Source: PALSA-1296 sp037143335
GTDB lineage: Bacteria > Bacteroidota > Ignavibacteria > Palsa-1295
Length of the DNA stretch: 64,000 nucleotides
NCBI GenBank assembly: GCA_037143335.1
Contig: JBAWZA010000011.1
Span: forward strand, 1 to 64,000
Direction of reading: 5' to 3'
Position 1 is the first letter of the stretch. Each line of letters begins with the position of its first letter. The notes under the pieces were generated by a model. That model ran no database searches, was not told where the DNA came from, and saw only the letters and a program-made list of their open reading frames with translations. Shown piece after piece: positions 34,664 to 44,235 of the stretch. Position numbers and translations under genes: made by a program.

Positions 34664-37600
34664 TTACCGCGCGATGATAAATTCTCGATCAATCGCTTGT
34701 TCGTTCAAACGAATAGTGTATGCCCCAGATCCCAGCTTCGATACATCGAGCGTGCAGGAAGCTTTTCCGGCGGTTTGATGATGAGATTGTTGCAATACTT
34801 TTATTCCTCGTGCATCGAAGATCGAAATATTAAATGAGGTCTCGTTAGTTGTAAAGAGAGAAAGCTCAACTTTGTTTCTTGCAGGATTCGGGTAGATACC
34901 GAGCAGTTGTGCCGCAAGATTATTATTCATCGTCTCCAATATCGTTCGTTCGCCGCACTCGAACCGGTAAACAATCGAATCATTCGTTGCTTGCGATGCA
35001 GCTATGCACTTTGCGTAATCGGCATTCGAGCTATTGAACGTGGTGCCTGAGAGTGTGATGCTACTGACACTATCTTTCGTCAAATAAATTTTGAATCCCA
35101 ACTCCGCTAGTTTTCCTTTCGGGGCGATGATTGGATTTCCGGTAATGGTTACATCATCACCGTTAATAGTTACTGCGTTCGGACTTGAGACAAAGAGATA
35201 GGACATAAGATCGGAATTCCCAATCTTGAGTTTCGTCTCGACTCGAGTCAGATCATTCGGGAGGCTATCAGCAAGTATCAGGACTCGCGTCGTATCACCT
35301 GTATGAGGGGTCACCTTCGGGACCTCAAACCGAAGTGGGTATAACTTTCTGTACGAGTACGATCTGGAGAGAGTAATCGGACTCAGTGGAAGATCACTTG
35401 TACTCTTGATAGAAATAATTTCTGTTGAGGTCGGTTTTTTCCCTGCCGTATCAAGTACTCCGTAGAAATGAATGAGTGTGTCATTCCCAGGCAATAGTAT
35501 AATAGGGAATGTAGCACCAGTGAAAAATCCTGATCCTTGAATATCAGCGCCCGTAAGACTTATCGTATCGCAACCGCTATTAGTAATTCGTACAAGTGTA
35601 TCTACAGTTTGACATAATGTAGTATATCCGAGGTTAGCAGTGGTCATTGACTGCGTTAATATTTTTGAACCGTCAACTACCTTACCAATTATTGGTATCA
35701 ATGTATCAACGATATTTCCAAAGCGTGAGTGGTATTGGAGATGTATAATAGAAGAACGCTGTCCTTTTAGTTTCGGCAGAAAGTGAACTCGAACCCTCAC
35801 CGTATCTCCGGGAAGTACGACTTTTTCGGCTGATGATGCGGAGTTAAAATCCAAATCTCCGGCACACCCCAATGATGAAACGAATAGTGAGTCGCATCCG
35901 GAGTTGGTATAAAACATCTCCAACGAGTCGCTTGAGCAAATTGTCAGATCATTAAACTGGAGAGCGTTTTTCGAAAGTGATAACGTCGCGGCTCCTTCTG
36001 AGCTTGATCCATTGAGTAAGAAATTCACAGAATCTTGGATGCCACTTCGCGAAGTTAGAAAGTGGGATGAGCCTGAATAATTTCCTACGCCATTCGGGTT
36101 GAAGTGGAAGTGAAGCGTGATTGAACTATCAGGTGCTAAAGTAGCTGGATAAGCGATCGGGTCCATGGAAAATAATGAGAGGTTACTTCCCGGACCGTTC
36201 AAGATACTGAGCGTATCGCATCCACGATTTTTTATTACGATTAACGTATCCATCGGCGGATCACATGTCGTTCGCGAACCGAAATCGTATGAAGCATTCG
36301 TGAGCGGAGGAAGCGCACCACCCTTTGCACTTTCGCCACTCAGAGAAAGTTTAAGATTCTTTGTTACTCCTTCGCGGAGCGTAGAATAATTGAGAGAGAG
36401 CTTGTATTTCCCGATTCGCTTCGGATGGAAGTGATAACGGATTGAAAAGATACTATCAGGAGGAATGACGATTGGATAGATTATTTTTTCAGATGTGAAG
36501 TTGCTATCAAATCTCGCGGGACCTGATGTGATTAGCAATGTATCACATGATTGATTCTTGAATTGAATAGTTGTATCGCGAAGTGGATCGCAGACCGAGA
36601 CGGTTTGAAAATCGAAGAGCGAATCAGTGATGATCGGACCGGCCACACTCCCATTGCTTACGCCAGCGATAAGCGTATTCAACTTCGTTGGCGCATACCC
36701 ATGCCAATCCACGCCAAATGTTGCGTCGCTTGCGTAGCTTCCGATTGCAGGCGGACGGAAATGAAAGTGCAGTATCACCGATGAACCCGGTGGAATAATT
36801 AGCGGATATGCGACTGAGTCGAAACTAAATCCAAGCGCAAGTTTGCCCGGACCAGAAGTGATGCGCATGGTATCGCAACCTAAGTTGCGAACACGCATCA
36901 TTGTATCTCGATTCGGACTACATGACGAAACCGTATCAACATTTAGCAATGTATCAAATGCGACTCCTGCAAAACCTGAACTCGTACCACGGCCACTCAT
37001 CTGTATCGGATTCACATACTGCACACCCATCCACTCGGCAGTGATAGGATCATTCGAGCTATATGTGCCCGGTGTTTTTGGTCGGAAGTGATATCGAATT
37101 TTAATACTGCTATCCGGTGCAAGAATAATCGGCAGTTTGAGAGTATCAACCGAGAATGGATTATCAAGCATCAGCACTTGATTGGTAATCCGCAACGAAT
37201 CGCAACCAGTGTTGCGAAGCGTCACCGTTGTATCACGCCCTCCTACGCAGGGAGAGATCGTGTCAAATAAAATAAATGGCGGAATAAAAGTGAACTTGAC
37301 AATTGGCGGAGCAACGGTTTCACTGAGCACAAAAATGGAATCATGCGAAACCCCAACAGCATCGAGCCACGAAAGACGCAACGTATCAAGATAGGAGCCT
37401 ACTTTTTTCTTCGAGTCAAAATATATTTTTATCGTATCGTATTTTGTGAGATTGATCGGGTTCGGATAATTTGCAGTCTTCAATGAGAAGAACGCTGTGT
37501 CCGGTCCACTGAGTATTGCTTTAGTGATGGTGTAGTTTCTGCAATGAATTGCTCCGCTGATAAGACGCATCGAATCTCTATTGCACGAATTTGAGGTGCG

Positions 37601-38641
37601 CGTTAGCTGTGGACTAAAAACCGGAATCTGCGTATTGATCGGCACACCTCCGCTATTATCCGTTCGCCAAAGATCACCATTGACATCAACGCCGAGTAAG
37701 AGTTGCGAAGTAAGTGCAATCAACCATCTCGTATCCGCAAGGTTATTTGGTCCACTAATGGAATCCCATGTCGCACCGTAGTCAGTCGTCCTAAATACTC
37801 CGTTCGATATAGTCTGGAAATATGCGGCATCAGGTGAGATCGTCATTCCTCCATTAAAAAATGAGAGAGGCCTACGAATTTTCGAAGTCCAGGAACCTCC
37901 ACGATCGGTAGTGACGAAAACCTCTGACCAATTTTCATTATGACGAAAAAAATCTTCGTTCGAAAGATAGAGTGTGTTGGAGTCACAAACATCCCACATA
38001 AAAGAGTACGAATCCGAAAGTCCGAACAAAGCAGGCTTTTGTTGCCACGATGCTGCCGAATTAGTCGAGACTACGATTCTGCTTCCTTCGAAGATCGCCA
38101 GAGTGCCGGAGCTTCGGTATGCAATAATATTTGGCACAGCTCCGAGATATGTCAAAGCCCATGTCGCTCCACCATCTTGAGAGAGATATGCACCTTGCGA
38201 TGCAAGGCTCAGAATTCTACTTGCAGAACCAACGAATGCTGTGTATCTGCTACCCGCTCCGCCGGGCGCAACTTGCAAAGTCCAAGTTGCACCACGGTTT
38301 GTCGTGATGTAAATAAAATTATTGGTGCGGACAAGTCCCGTCTGGTCATCAATAAAATCAATGACTTGAACATTTTCGTTAATGGGTAAACCGCCGATGG
38401 ATAGCGTCCACGTTTTCCCGGTATCAAGCGAATACGAAACAGTTTTGAATCCGCCCCAAAGCACACCGTTCTTAAAATGCAACATGCCACCGCTCGCGGT
38501 GAGACCGGGGAATACACCCGGAGAGACCTTTGCCCACTGCGCTACGATGTCCGCTGAAAGACAACAGAGAATGAGCGGGACAAAAATGCTCCGCAAAAAA
38601 TAATTTTTCGTACTATTCTGCGTTCTGTGTTTCAACACCAT
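34664..38641 (-). CDS. Giant T9SS-sorted protein with Ycf48-like propeller and choice-of-anchor-D repeats
   Basis: About 1325 residues from the ATG at 38641, with signal peptide ending near SADIVAQ. Residues ~35-330 form a beta-propeller with repeated Asp-box-like strands (YSLDTGKTW, TTNRGATWT, LSQDGGATW, TTDRGGSWTS, TTDYGATWDS), as in Ycf48/sortilin-type folds. Residues ~345-1100 hold about seven Ig-like choice-of-anchor-D modules of ~105 residues, each with a Cys near its start and a second in a GCDxLxI motif. The C-terminus (IYPNPARNKVELSL ... LGSGAYTIRL) is a T9SS type A sorting domain. Surface or secreted role; function unknown. Confidence 0.85.
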   Translation of the reverse strand: MVLKHRTQNSTKNYFLRSIFVPLILCCLSADIVAQWAKVSPGVFPGLTASGGMLHFKNGVLWGGFKTVSYSLDTGKTWTLSIGGLPINENVQVIDFIDDQTGLVRTNNFIYITTNRGATWTLQVAPGGAGSRYTAFVGSASRILSLASQGAYLSQDGGATWALTYLGAVPNIIAYRSSGTLAIFEGSRIVVSTNSAASWQQKPALFGLSDSYSFMWDVCDSNTLYLSNEDFFRHNENWSEVFVTTDRGGSWTSKIRRPLSFFNGGMTISPDAAYFQTISNGVFRTTDYGATWDSISGPNNLADTRWLIALTSQLLLGVDVNGDLWRTDNSGGVPINTQIPVFSPQLTRTSNSCNRDSMRLISGAIHCRNYTITKAILSGPDTAFFSLKTANYPNPINLTKYDTIKIYFDSKKKVGSYLDTLRLSWLDAVGVSHDSIFVLSETVAPPIVKFTFIPPFILFDTISPCVGGRDTTVTLRNTGCDSLRITNQVLMLDNPFSVDTLKLPIILAPDSSIKIRYHFRPKTPGTYSSNDPITAEWMGVQYVNPIQMSGRGTSSGFAGVAFDTLLNVDTVSSCSPNRDTMMRVRNLGCDTMRITSGPGKLALGFSFDSVAYPLIIPPGSSVILHFHFRPPAIGSYASDATFGVDWHGYAPTKLNTLIAGVSNGSVAGPIITDSLFDFQTVSVCDPLRDTTIQFKNQSCDTLLITSGPARFDSNFTSEKIIYPIVIPPDSIFSIRYHFHPKRIGKYKLSLNYSTLREGVTKNLKLSLSGESAKGGALPPLTNASYDFGSRTTCDPPMDTLIVIKNRGCDTLSILNGPGSNLSLFSMDPIAYPATLAPDSSITLHFHFNPNGVGNYSGSSHFLTSRSGIQDSVNFLLNGSSSEGAATLSLSKNALQFNDLTICSSDSLEMFYTNSGCDSLFVSSLGCAGDLDFNSASSAEKVVLPGDTVRVRVHFLPKLKGQRSSIIHLQYHSRFGNIVDTLIPIIGKVVDGSKILTQSMTTANLGYTTLCQTVDTLVRITNSGCDTISLTGADIQGSGFFTGATFPIILLPGNDTLIHFYGVLDTAGKKPTSTEIISIKSTSDLPLSPITLSRSYSYRKLYPLRFEVPKVTPHTGDTTRVLILADSLPNDLTRVETKLKIGNSDLMSYLFVSSPNAVTINGDDVTITGNPIIAPKGKLAELGFKIYLTKDSVSSITLSGTTFNSSNADYAKCIAASQATNDSIVYRFECGERTILETMNNNLAAQLLGIYPNPARNKVELSLFTTNETSFNISIFDARGIKVLQQSHHQTAGKASCTLDVSKLGSGAYTIRLNEQAIDREFIIAR

Positions 38642-38738
38642 ATTGCTCACGAAACCAATGGGGATTCCGTGCGCCACAACACAGGTATGGAAGGATGTTT
38701 TTGAGGGAAAAGTTCGCTAGTGGAGTGGCAATCAAACT

Positions 38739-38796
38739 GTCATTCCCTCGGGAGGCGGGAATCCAGGTTCATGTGATTTCGCTGGATTCTGGGTCG
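38739..38796. repeat. GTCATTCC/GAATCCAG-type palindromic repeat
   Basis: GTCATTCC is followed by GGCGGGAATCCAGG and, after a 15-base loop, CTGGATTCTGGG. The AATCCAG/CTGGATT arms pair. This resembles a short intergenic repeat common in bacterial genomes. It lies in the 290-bp gap between the divergent T9SS gene and dnaN. An apparent 74-codon reading frame across it is not convincing. Confidence 0.55.
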
Positions 38797-38879
38797 GTAG
38801 AGAGAGATCATCCCGAATTATGGACTCCAAATCTAGCTTCCTGCGTTATGAGATACAACTTACGAGGGATATTTTTTCG

Positions 38880-38887
38880 TAAGTTTG
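38880..38887 (+). promoter_or_regulatory. Candidate -7 promoter element for dnaN
   Basis: TAAGTTTG followed by CA matches the Bacteroidota -7 consensus TAnnTTTG. It lies 43 bp before the dnaN start codon, giving a sensible leader. No clear -33 TTG is visible upstream, so the assignment is moderate. Confidence 0.45.
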
Positions 38888-38930
38888 CATTCTCGGATTC
38901 AACACAGATTCTTACCTAAACTTAGAACGT

Positions 38931-40046
38931 ATGAAATTTTCAGCCAATATCGCAGATCTTCAAAGGATGCTCCCGAAAGTAACGGCAGTGATTCCATCTC
39001 GATCCACCTTAGCCCAGTTAGAGAACCTTCAGCTTGATGTGAAATCCAAGCGCTTGAGTGTCATGGGTACTGATCTTGAGATAAGTGTTCGCTCTGGTAT
39101 CGAAGTGGCTTCGAAGACTGACGGTGCGATTTCCATTCCTGCAAAGCGACTTGCTGATATCATTCGCTCACTTCCTGAGGGTGATTTGAATTTCAATCTT
39201 GATAAATCCACTAAACGCGTCACGCTCCAGACCGCGCAAGGTAATTATACCATGGCAGCTGGCGAGCAAGCCGAATTGCCTGATATGTCGAAGGAGTTCA
39301 AGCCCGAAGCTTCGACGACAATCAATGCTGGTGCGCTGAAGAAATTAATTTCTACTGCAATTTTTGCTGCAAGTTCGAATGAATTCCGTGTGGCGATGAT
39401 GGGACTGTTGTTCCAATTTTCACCTGACGGCACAACCTGCGTTGCTACAGATGGACACCGATTAGTCAAGATTAGCAACCCTGATTTGAAGACCGAGTCT
39501 GAGCGCGACGTCATTGTACCTGCGAAGGCTGTAAATTTAGTTGCGAAATCTTTTAATGATGCAGACGAAATTACTATCAGCTTTAGCGCAACGCAAATAG
39601 AATTCAAGACGGATGATACTACTGTTCTCAGTAGATTAATTGATGAACAGTATCCGAATTACGAGGCAGTTATTCCTCGTGAGAACGAAAAAGTCATGAC
39701 GGTCGCAAAATCGGCAATGCTTCAATCGCTCAAGCGTGTGATGATTTTTAGCGATCAAGATACCCATCAGATTCGGATGCAGTTAGGCACGAATAAGATC
39801 ACCATTACAGCCGATAACGCAGAAGAAGGTGCGGATGCAAAAGAAGAAATCGCTTGCGACTATAATCATGATGATCTGGTCATCGGATTTAACGGTAAGT
39901 TTGTCGAAGAAGCTCTTTCGCACGTTGATGGTGACGACGTGACGCTTAAATTTTCTACTCCGACACGTGCGACAATCATCGAACCAGTGAAACAATCAAA
40001 GGAAGAAATTTTGATGCTGGTCATGCCCGTTCGTTTGAATGCATAG
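38931..40046 (+). CDS. dnaN: DNA polymerase III subunit beta (sliding clamp)
   Basis: A 371-residue clamp subunit. The three-domain repeat is visible: domain 1 with LPKVTAVIPSRSTLAQLEN and GTDLEISV; domain 2 with FAASSNEFRVAMMGLLF and CVATDGHRLVK, the strongest family signature; domain 3 with LSRLIDEQYPNYEAVIP and the C-terminal VMPVRLNA, which corresponds to the MP(V/M)R(L/I) terminus of bacterial beta clamps. It tethers DNA polymerase III to DNA. It is followed by recF, the classic replication-repair arrangement, but dnaA is not adjacent. Confidence 0.98.
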   Translation: MKFSANIADLQRMLPKVTAVIPSRSTLAQLENLQLDVKSKRLSVMGTDLEISVRSGIEVASKTDGAISIPAKRLADIIRSLPEGDLNFNLDKSTKRVTLQTAQGNYTMAAGEQAELPDMSKEFKPEASTTINAGALKKLISTAIFAASSNEFRVAMMGLLFQFSPDGTTCVATDGHRLVKISNPDLKTESERDVIVPAKAVNLVAKSFNDADEITISFSATQIEFKTDDTTVLSRLIDEQYPNYEAVIPRENEKVMTVAKSAMLQSLKRVMIFSDQDTHQIRMQLGTNKITITADNAEEGADAKEEIACDYNHDDLVIGFNGKFVEEALSHVDGDDVTLKFSTPTRATIIEPVKQSKEEILMLVMPVRLNA

Positions 40047-40091
40047 TCGCTTGTACGTGGCTGGCGCATCTGTTGCCGGACATTTGTATTT

Positions 40092-41243
40092 ATGCAAGCG
40101 CAACGTCTGGCGATAACGCATTTCCGTAATCACTTTCGAACCGAAATTTCGGATCTCGGTAGTGGTATTAATGTACTCTCCGGCGCCAACGGAGCAGGCA
40201 AGACCTCTATTCTCGAAGCACTCTCCGTTGCGGCGATCACGAAAAGCTTTACCGACGCGCCTGATGCGACGCTCATCCAAACTGGCTCGGATAGATATTC
40301 AATTGATTCTGATTTTATTTCCGATCTCGGAGTAAAGCTCCATTCAGAAATTGATTGCGCCATCGGTCCGCCACTCAAAAAAAATATTTATATAAATAAC
40401 GACAGACTCCGCCGTGCCAGCGATTTGATCGGGCGAATTCCAATCGTCTCGCTCACGCCTGATGATAAAGTTATCACGAGTGGTTCACCTGATGAGCGAC
40501 GGAGATTTTTGAACCTTGTCCTTTCGCAAGCTTCACATCTGTATCTCGAAGATGAAATCGAATTCCGCAAAGCATTGAAACACCGCAATGCCTTACTGGG
40601 TGGCCTTCGGGAGAAGGGTGTTCCGATGTCCGCCGCGAATGAACAACTTGCACCCTGGACACATGTGATTATCGAACGCTCCGCACGAATCATCCACCGA
40701 CGTGCAATCTTTGTAAAAGAATTTTCGCCTTTCTTACTCGATAGCTATGCACTTGTATCCGACGAACACGAATCTCCGTCACTCGCTTATGCACCAATGG
40801 GATTCGAAATGAGTGTCAAAAGTGTCGAAGAAGCAAAGACATTTTTACATAGCGAGTACGAACGACGGAGTCTTGAGGAATTACGCAGAGGTATCACACT
40901 TATCGGAGCGCATCGTGATGAATTGGTGATAATGATTGCACCCGAACGAGAGGCAAAGCGGTTCGCTTCACAAGGGCAGCATAAATCTCTCTTGGTAGCG
41001 ATGAAGCTTGCAGAATTCAATTTCTTGCGTGATGCTTCGAATGAAACGCCGATTCTATTATTAGACGATGTCTTTAGCGAACTCGATGCAAACCGATCGC
41101 GACGATTACTCGAATTAATTGCAAGCGGAAAATTCGGGCAGACGTTTATCTCTTCGACAACAAGAGAGAATTTTGATGCGATGATTAATTTTTCCTCACA
41201 CAAGCATCGTTTGATTCAAATTGATGAAGGCACGGTACAGTAG
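40092..41243 (+). CDS. recF: DNA replication and repair protein RecF
   Basis: A 383-residue ABC/SMC-type ATPase. Walker A is GANGAGKTSILEALS (residues ~30-44) and SLTPDDKVITSGSPDERRRFLN (~112-133) is a RecF hallmark. The signature helix is ASQGQHKSLLVAMKLAE (~295-311) and Walker B is PILLLDDVFSELD (~322-334). RecF loads RecA at single-strand gaps with RecO and RecR. Starts 45 bp after dnaN and is probably on the same transcript. It ends in a convergent gap with a short hairpin. Confidence 0.97.
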   Translation: MQAQRLAITHFRNHFRTEISDLGSGINVLSGANGAGKTSILEALSVAAITKSFTDAPDATLIQTGSDRYSIDSDFISDLGVKLHSEIDCAIGPPLKKNIYINNDRLRRASDLIGRIPIVSLTPDDKVITSGSPDERRRFLNLVLSQASHLYLEDEIEFRKALKHRNALLGGLREKGVPMSAANEQLAPWTHVIIERSARIIHRRAIFVKEFSPFLLDSYALVSDEHESPSLAYAPMGFEMSVKSVEEAKTFLHSEYERRSLEELRRGITLIGAHRDELVIMIAPEREAKRFASQGQHKSLLVAMKLAEFNFLRDASNETPILLLDDVFSELDANRSRRLLELIASGKFGQTFISSTTRENFDAMINFSSHKHRLIQIDEGTVQ

Positions 41244-41270
41244 TAGAGTCGTTGATTCTTCCCCTTAGTT

Positions 41271-41286
41271 GCAGGCTAAAGCCTGC
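41271..41286. terminator. Hairpin between convergent recF and Kelch gene
   Basis: GCAGGC-TAAA-GCCTGC is a perfect 6-bp stem in the 64-bp gap between two genes that end toward each other. It is followed by GGCTACCGAG, a combination also typical of a widespread short repeat. There is no U tract on either strand, so terminator function is a guess from position. Confidence 0.42.
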
Positions 41287-41307
41287 GGCTACCGAGATAG
41301 TATTCGA

Positions 41308-42534
41308 TTAGTTTATTTTCAAAATGATTTTCGTTATGATCTTGCCCGAATAATTAATCTTAATAAAATACGCACCTGCTGGGTAGTCGGAGAGATCAAG
41401 ATGATATGAGCTTGAGAATTTTGGTGTGTATCTCGCCGCCACCACTCCTGCGGAATTAGAAATGACAAGGTCACTAATTTCTGCGCCACTCGTTTGAATG
41501 GTCGTTACTCCAGTGGTAGGATTTGGAAAAAGTAAAATTGCATCAACTGTAGGTTCTGATTCTACCTTGCTCAAACTCGGTGTAAAGATTTGGTTGGCAT
41601 TCATCGGCTCGATTCCGTCAGTGCCGCCAAGTACATAAATTTTGCCGTTGACGGATGCAGAGGTGAGGGCATAACGTGTAGTCAATGTATCTTTTGTGGT
41701 TACGGAATCCCATGAGTTTGTGGCTGGGTCAAAAACATCAACCGTATTCACCGGCGTACCAAATACTGAACCACCAAAGACATAAATCTTTCCATTTGCG
41801 TATGAGCATGTCAATTCATCACGAGCAGTAAATGAGCCACTCACTGGTGGTGATGACCATGTATTGCTCGAAGCATCAAAAATATAAACAGAATCTAAAT
41901 CGGTGAATCCGTCATATCCGCCGAAGACATAAATTTTATTCCCAATCGCGCACGATGTCATCTTTATCATCGCAGGAAACCGACCTGCTGTAGTTGGAGT
42001 ACTCCATTTATCAGCGATAGGATCATAGACTTCAAGCGTATTGAGAATGCCAACCCCAACACCATTGGCTCCCCCAATTGCATAAATTTTATCACCAATG
42101 ACGCTCACAGTTAATGCTGATCGCGGTGTCGGCATGTTCGATTTTGCATTTGTCCACGAGCGATTGGCGGGATCATATATTTGTACGAGTGAAAGGTCGC
42201 CACCATTTGCTCCGCCGATGACATAGATTTTATCCTTTACCGCCGCGGTTGCCAAATACTGTCGAGGTTTGAATGTTCCAGTTGTGGTCGGGGTCTCCCA
42301 ATGATTTGCAATTGGGTCATATACTTCAAGTCGGTTGCTCTGATACGTATGGCCGTCCACTTTGCCGTCTTCATTGCCACCGAATACATATATTTTGCCA
42401 CCTACGACGGAGGAGGAGAGTGCATATCTCCGCGTAAATCCAGTCGTATCGCCTTTTGTCCATATTCCGAAATGCGATTGTGAAAAGACTAACGCCGGTA
42501 GTGCGATGAGAACAAGAGCAATGAGAAATTTCAT
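41308..42534 (-). CDS. Kelch-repeat, T9SS-sorted secreted protein (Kelch copy 1)
   Basis: A 408-residue protein from the ATG at 42534, which places the signal peptide (MKFLIALVLIALPALVFS, then Q) at the N-terminus; longer frames upstream are not used. Six Kelch blades each end in an IY(V/A)(F/I/L)GG motif: VFGGNEDGK, VIGGANGGD, AIGGANGVG, VFGGYDGFT, VFGGSVFGT and VLGGTDGIE, giving a closed six-bladed propeller. The C-terminal ~75 residues are a T9SS type A domain (LLFPNPTTGVTTIQ ... YPAGAYFIKI). Paralogues are at 48938 and 53840. Likely an extracellular binding or carbohydrate-active scaffold. Confidence 0.88.
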   Translation of the reverse strand: MKFLIALVLIALPALVFSQSHFGIWTKGDTTGFTRRYALSSSVVGGKIYVFGGNEDGKVDGHTYQSNRLEVYDPIANHWETPTTTGTFKPRQYLATAAVKDKIYVIGGANGGDLSLVQIYDPANRSWTNAKSNMPTPRSALTVSVIGDKIYAIGGANGVGVGILNTLEVYDPIADKWSTPTTAGRFPAMIKMTSCAIGNKIYVFGGYDGFTDLDSVYIFDASSNTWSSPPVSGSFTARDELTCSYANGKIYVFGGSVFGTPVNTVDVFDPATNSWDSVTTKDTLTTRYALTSASVNGKIYVLGGTDGIEPMNANQIFTPSLSKVESEPTVDAILLFPNPTTGVTTIQTSGAEISDLVISNSAGVVAARYTPKFSSSYHLDLSDYPAGAYFIKINYSGKIITKIILKIN

Positions 42535-42571
42535 AAGAGTATCTGATAATGAGATAGGTACTTTAGTATAA

Positions 42572-44212
42572 CTATTTTTTTGCAGAGATAAATGCTCCAA
42601 TTCCGCAGAGGAGAATAATTGTGACCCCAATTTGGGAAAGCAGGTTTCCTGTTTTCTCCGGAGTGCTTTCAACAATTTGCAATTGATAGTGATCACTGAT
42701 TGTCGGTAGAGTAGCTGTAATTCTTCCGAGCGAATCGCAGCGTAGCGGAATTTCGCCCCCTCGACGATTCCTCAAATGCCAAGTGGGGAAGTGGGTACGA
42801 TGAAATACAACGGGAAGGGGAGATCGGAGTGAATTCGTTTCAAAGTCAATGAGTTCGGATTCATCTCTCGTAATTGTAAGCTGCTCACTTCCATTTGTCC
42901 CCACGACCGCAGGATCGTGAGTATGCAGAGGAAGGGTCACTCTATACCACTCGATATTATTTGAAGATGCTGCAGGCAAATACTCTGGCACGTCGAGATG
43001 GTCTGCTGATTCTTGGTACTTCCACGATTGATTATGCGGAGCGAAATAAAATGAAGCTGCGATGAGTAAGGTAAGAAACGACATAGTACCAATCATTGCA
43101 CGAGAATCTAGCTTTGACTCTTTTGCATTGTGACTGATTGCAACAAGCATGCCACACGCTAAGACAGCGACGACATTCCACCGATAACTGAATTGGATAT
43201 ACTGGAACAAAGGCATGAATTTTAAGCCGAAGAAGAAGAGATAGGGCAACTGAATGACTGTTGCAATAATTACGAATACTCTCAAGATTCTCATCAGATT
43301 ATGCTCATGTTGCGCGCGACGAATCCGGATGTATCTCATTAATATCCAGAGATCAAAAAAGAAAATCAGAACTAATGCAACGTAGGTCCCGCTTTTGGTT
43401 GCGCCAATGAAAATACCTGTGCTGCCTTCGTCTTGTAAGAAATTCCAAATACTAAATACTTTGATGAATGGACTAAAGCTGAATGCCGGAAGTAGAGAAA
43501 GTGCCGCGGTGAACACCCCGATTATTCCTCCAGCAATTATGGTAATCACTGAGAAATAGTTCTTCGTTCGATCATGCCGAAGGAAATAATAGATCGGCGT
43601 AGCATAGAGTAGAATGGCAGTGGTTGGGATGTTAGAGAGAAGAACACCTGCCCAGCCAATCGATGAAAGAGCGACACTTTGTAAGGTAGATTGTCGTGTC
43701 CGTGATTGGATAGCTTGTTCAATCCCCAGAAGAATAAGTGGTATAAATACGAATGCCCAGTGTTCACCTATCGAATTTCGGAGAGACAGATCAACGAAAC
43801 GATAGGGGTGGATACCGTATATTAGTGCACCGATGAAGGCAGATTTTTTTTCAATTGCATAGACACGCATGAAAAAGTAAAAAGTAATTATCGAGAGGAG
43901 CGTCGCAATAAACCCTTCAAGATGATAGATAGCAATCGGAGAAGTGCCGACTACATACGAAGACAATCCTGCGCACCAATACGCGAGCGGTGGATAGAAA
44001 TAAAAAGCAGGTGAACCAAAACCCCAAAAAGATTTAGGCAGCCAACGAGGGTAAAGCGCACCAGACCGGAATAATTCTGGAAATTGCGACAGCCAATTGA
44101 GATGAGTTATAGAATCATGCCCAGTGATTGGGAACACGAATGCCATAAAAATTTGCAAGCCAAGCACTCCGCAGAAGAGCCAGAGGCTGAGCCGCAATAC
44201 AAACTTAACCAT
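42572..44212 (-). CDS. Polytopic membrane protein, YfhO/PTPS-related or GT-C-like
   Basis: A 546-residue protein with about 11-12 membrane helices. Near the start lies GHDSITHLNWLSQFPELFRSG followed by LYPRWLPKSFWGFGSPAFYF, split here, with FYPPLAYWCAG; Asp and His in the first luminal loop are the hallmark of GT-C glycosyltransferase-like and of the membrane family named 6-pyruvoyl-tetrahydropterin synthase-related. A large C-terminal extramembrane domain (~390-520) is beta-rich, and the last helix is near the end. A role in glycan or lipid-linked sugar transfer is inferred. It is separated from the ammonium transporter by 23 bp on the same strand. Confidence 0.68.
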   Translation of the reverse strand: MVKFVLRLSLWLFCGVLGLQIFMAFVFPITGHDSITHLNWLSQFPELFRSGALYPRWLPKSFWGFGSPAFYFYPPLAYWCAGLSSYVVGTSPIAIYHLEGFIATLLSIITFYFFMRVYAIEKKSAFIGALIYGIHPYRFVDLSLRNSIGEHWAFVFIPLILLGIEQAIQSRTRQSTLQSVALSSIGWAGVLLSNIPTTAILLYATPIYYFLRHDRTKNYFSVITIIAGGIIGVFTAALSLLPAFSFSPFIKVFSIWNFLQDEGSTGIFIGATKSGTYVALVLIFFFDLWILMRYIRIRRAQHEHNLMRILRVFVIIATVIQLPYLFFFGLKFMPLFQYIQFSYRWNVVAVLACGMLVAISHNAKESKLDSRAMIGTMSFLTLLIAASFYFAPHNQSWKYQESADHLDVPEYLPAASSNNIEWYRVTLPLHTHDPAVVGTNGSEQLTITRDESELIDFETNSLRSPLPVVFHRTHFPTWHLRNRRGGEIPLRCDSLGRITATLPTISDHYQLQIVESTPEKTGNLLSQIGVTIILLCGIGAFISAKK

Positions 44213-44235
44213 TTCAGGTGAGGATCGTTTCTCGC

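Noticed and set aside
23590..38677. Both giant genes give open frames of exactly 1337 codons, and the genes at 50218 and 51976 both give 571
   Set aside because: The domain contents differ within each pair, and corrected start codons remove the equality in the second giant gene and the 571-codon pair. It is coincidence.
38695..38919. A 74-codon frame in the gap before dnaN
   Set aside because: It crosses a palindromic GTCATTCC/AATCCAG repeat, has no family resemblance and a low-complexity mix of residues. The gap is better explained as control DNA plus repeat.
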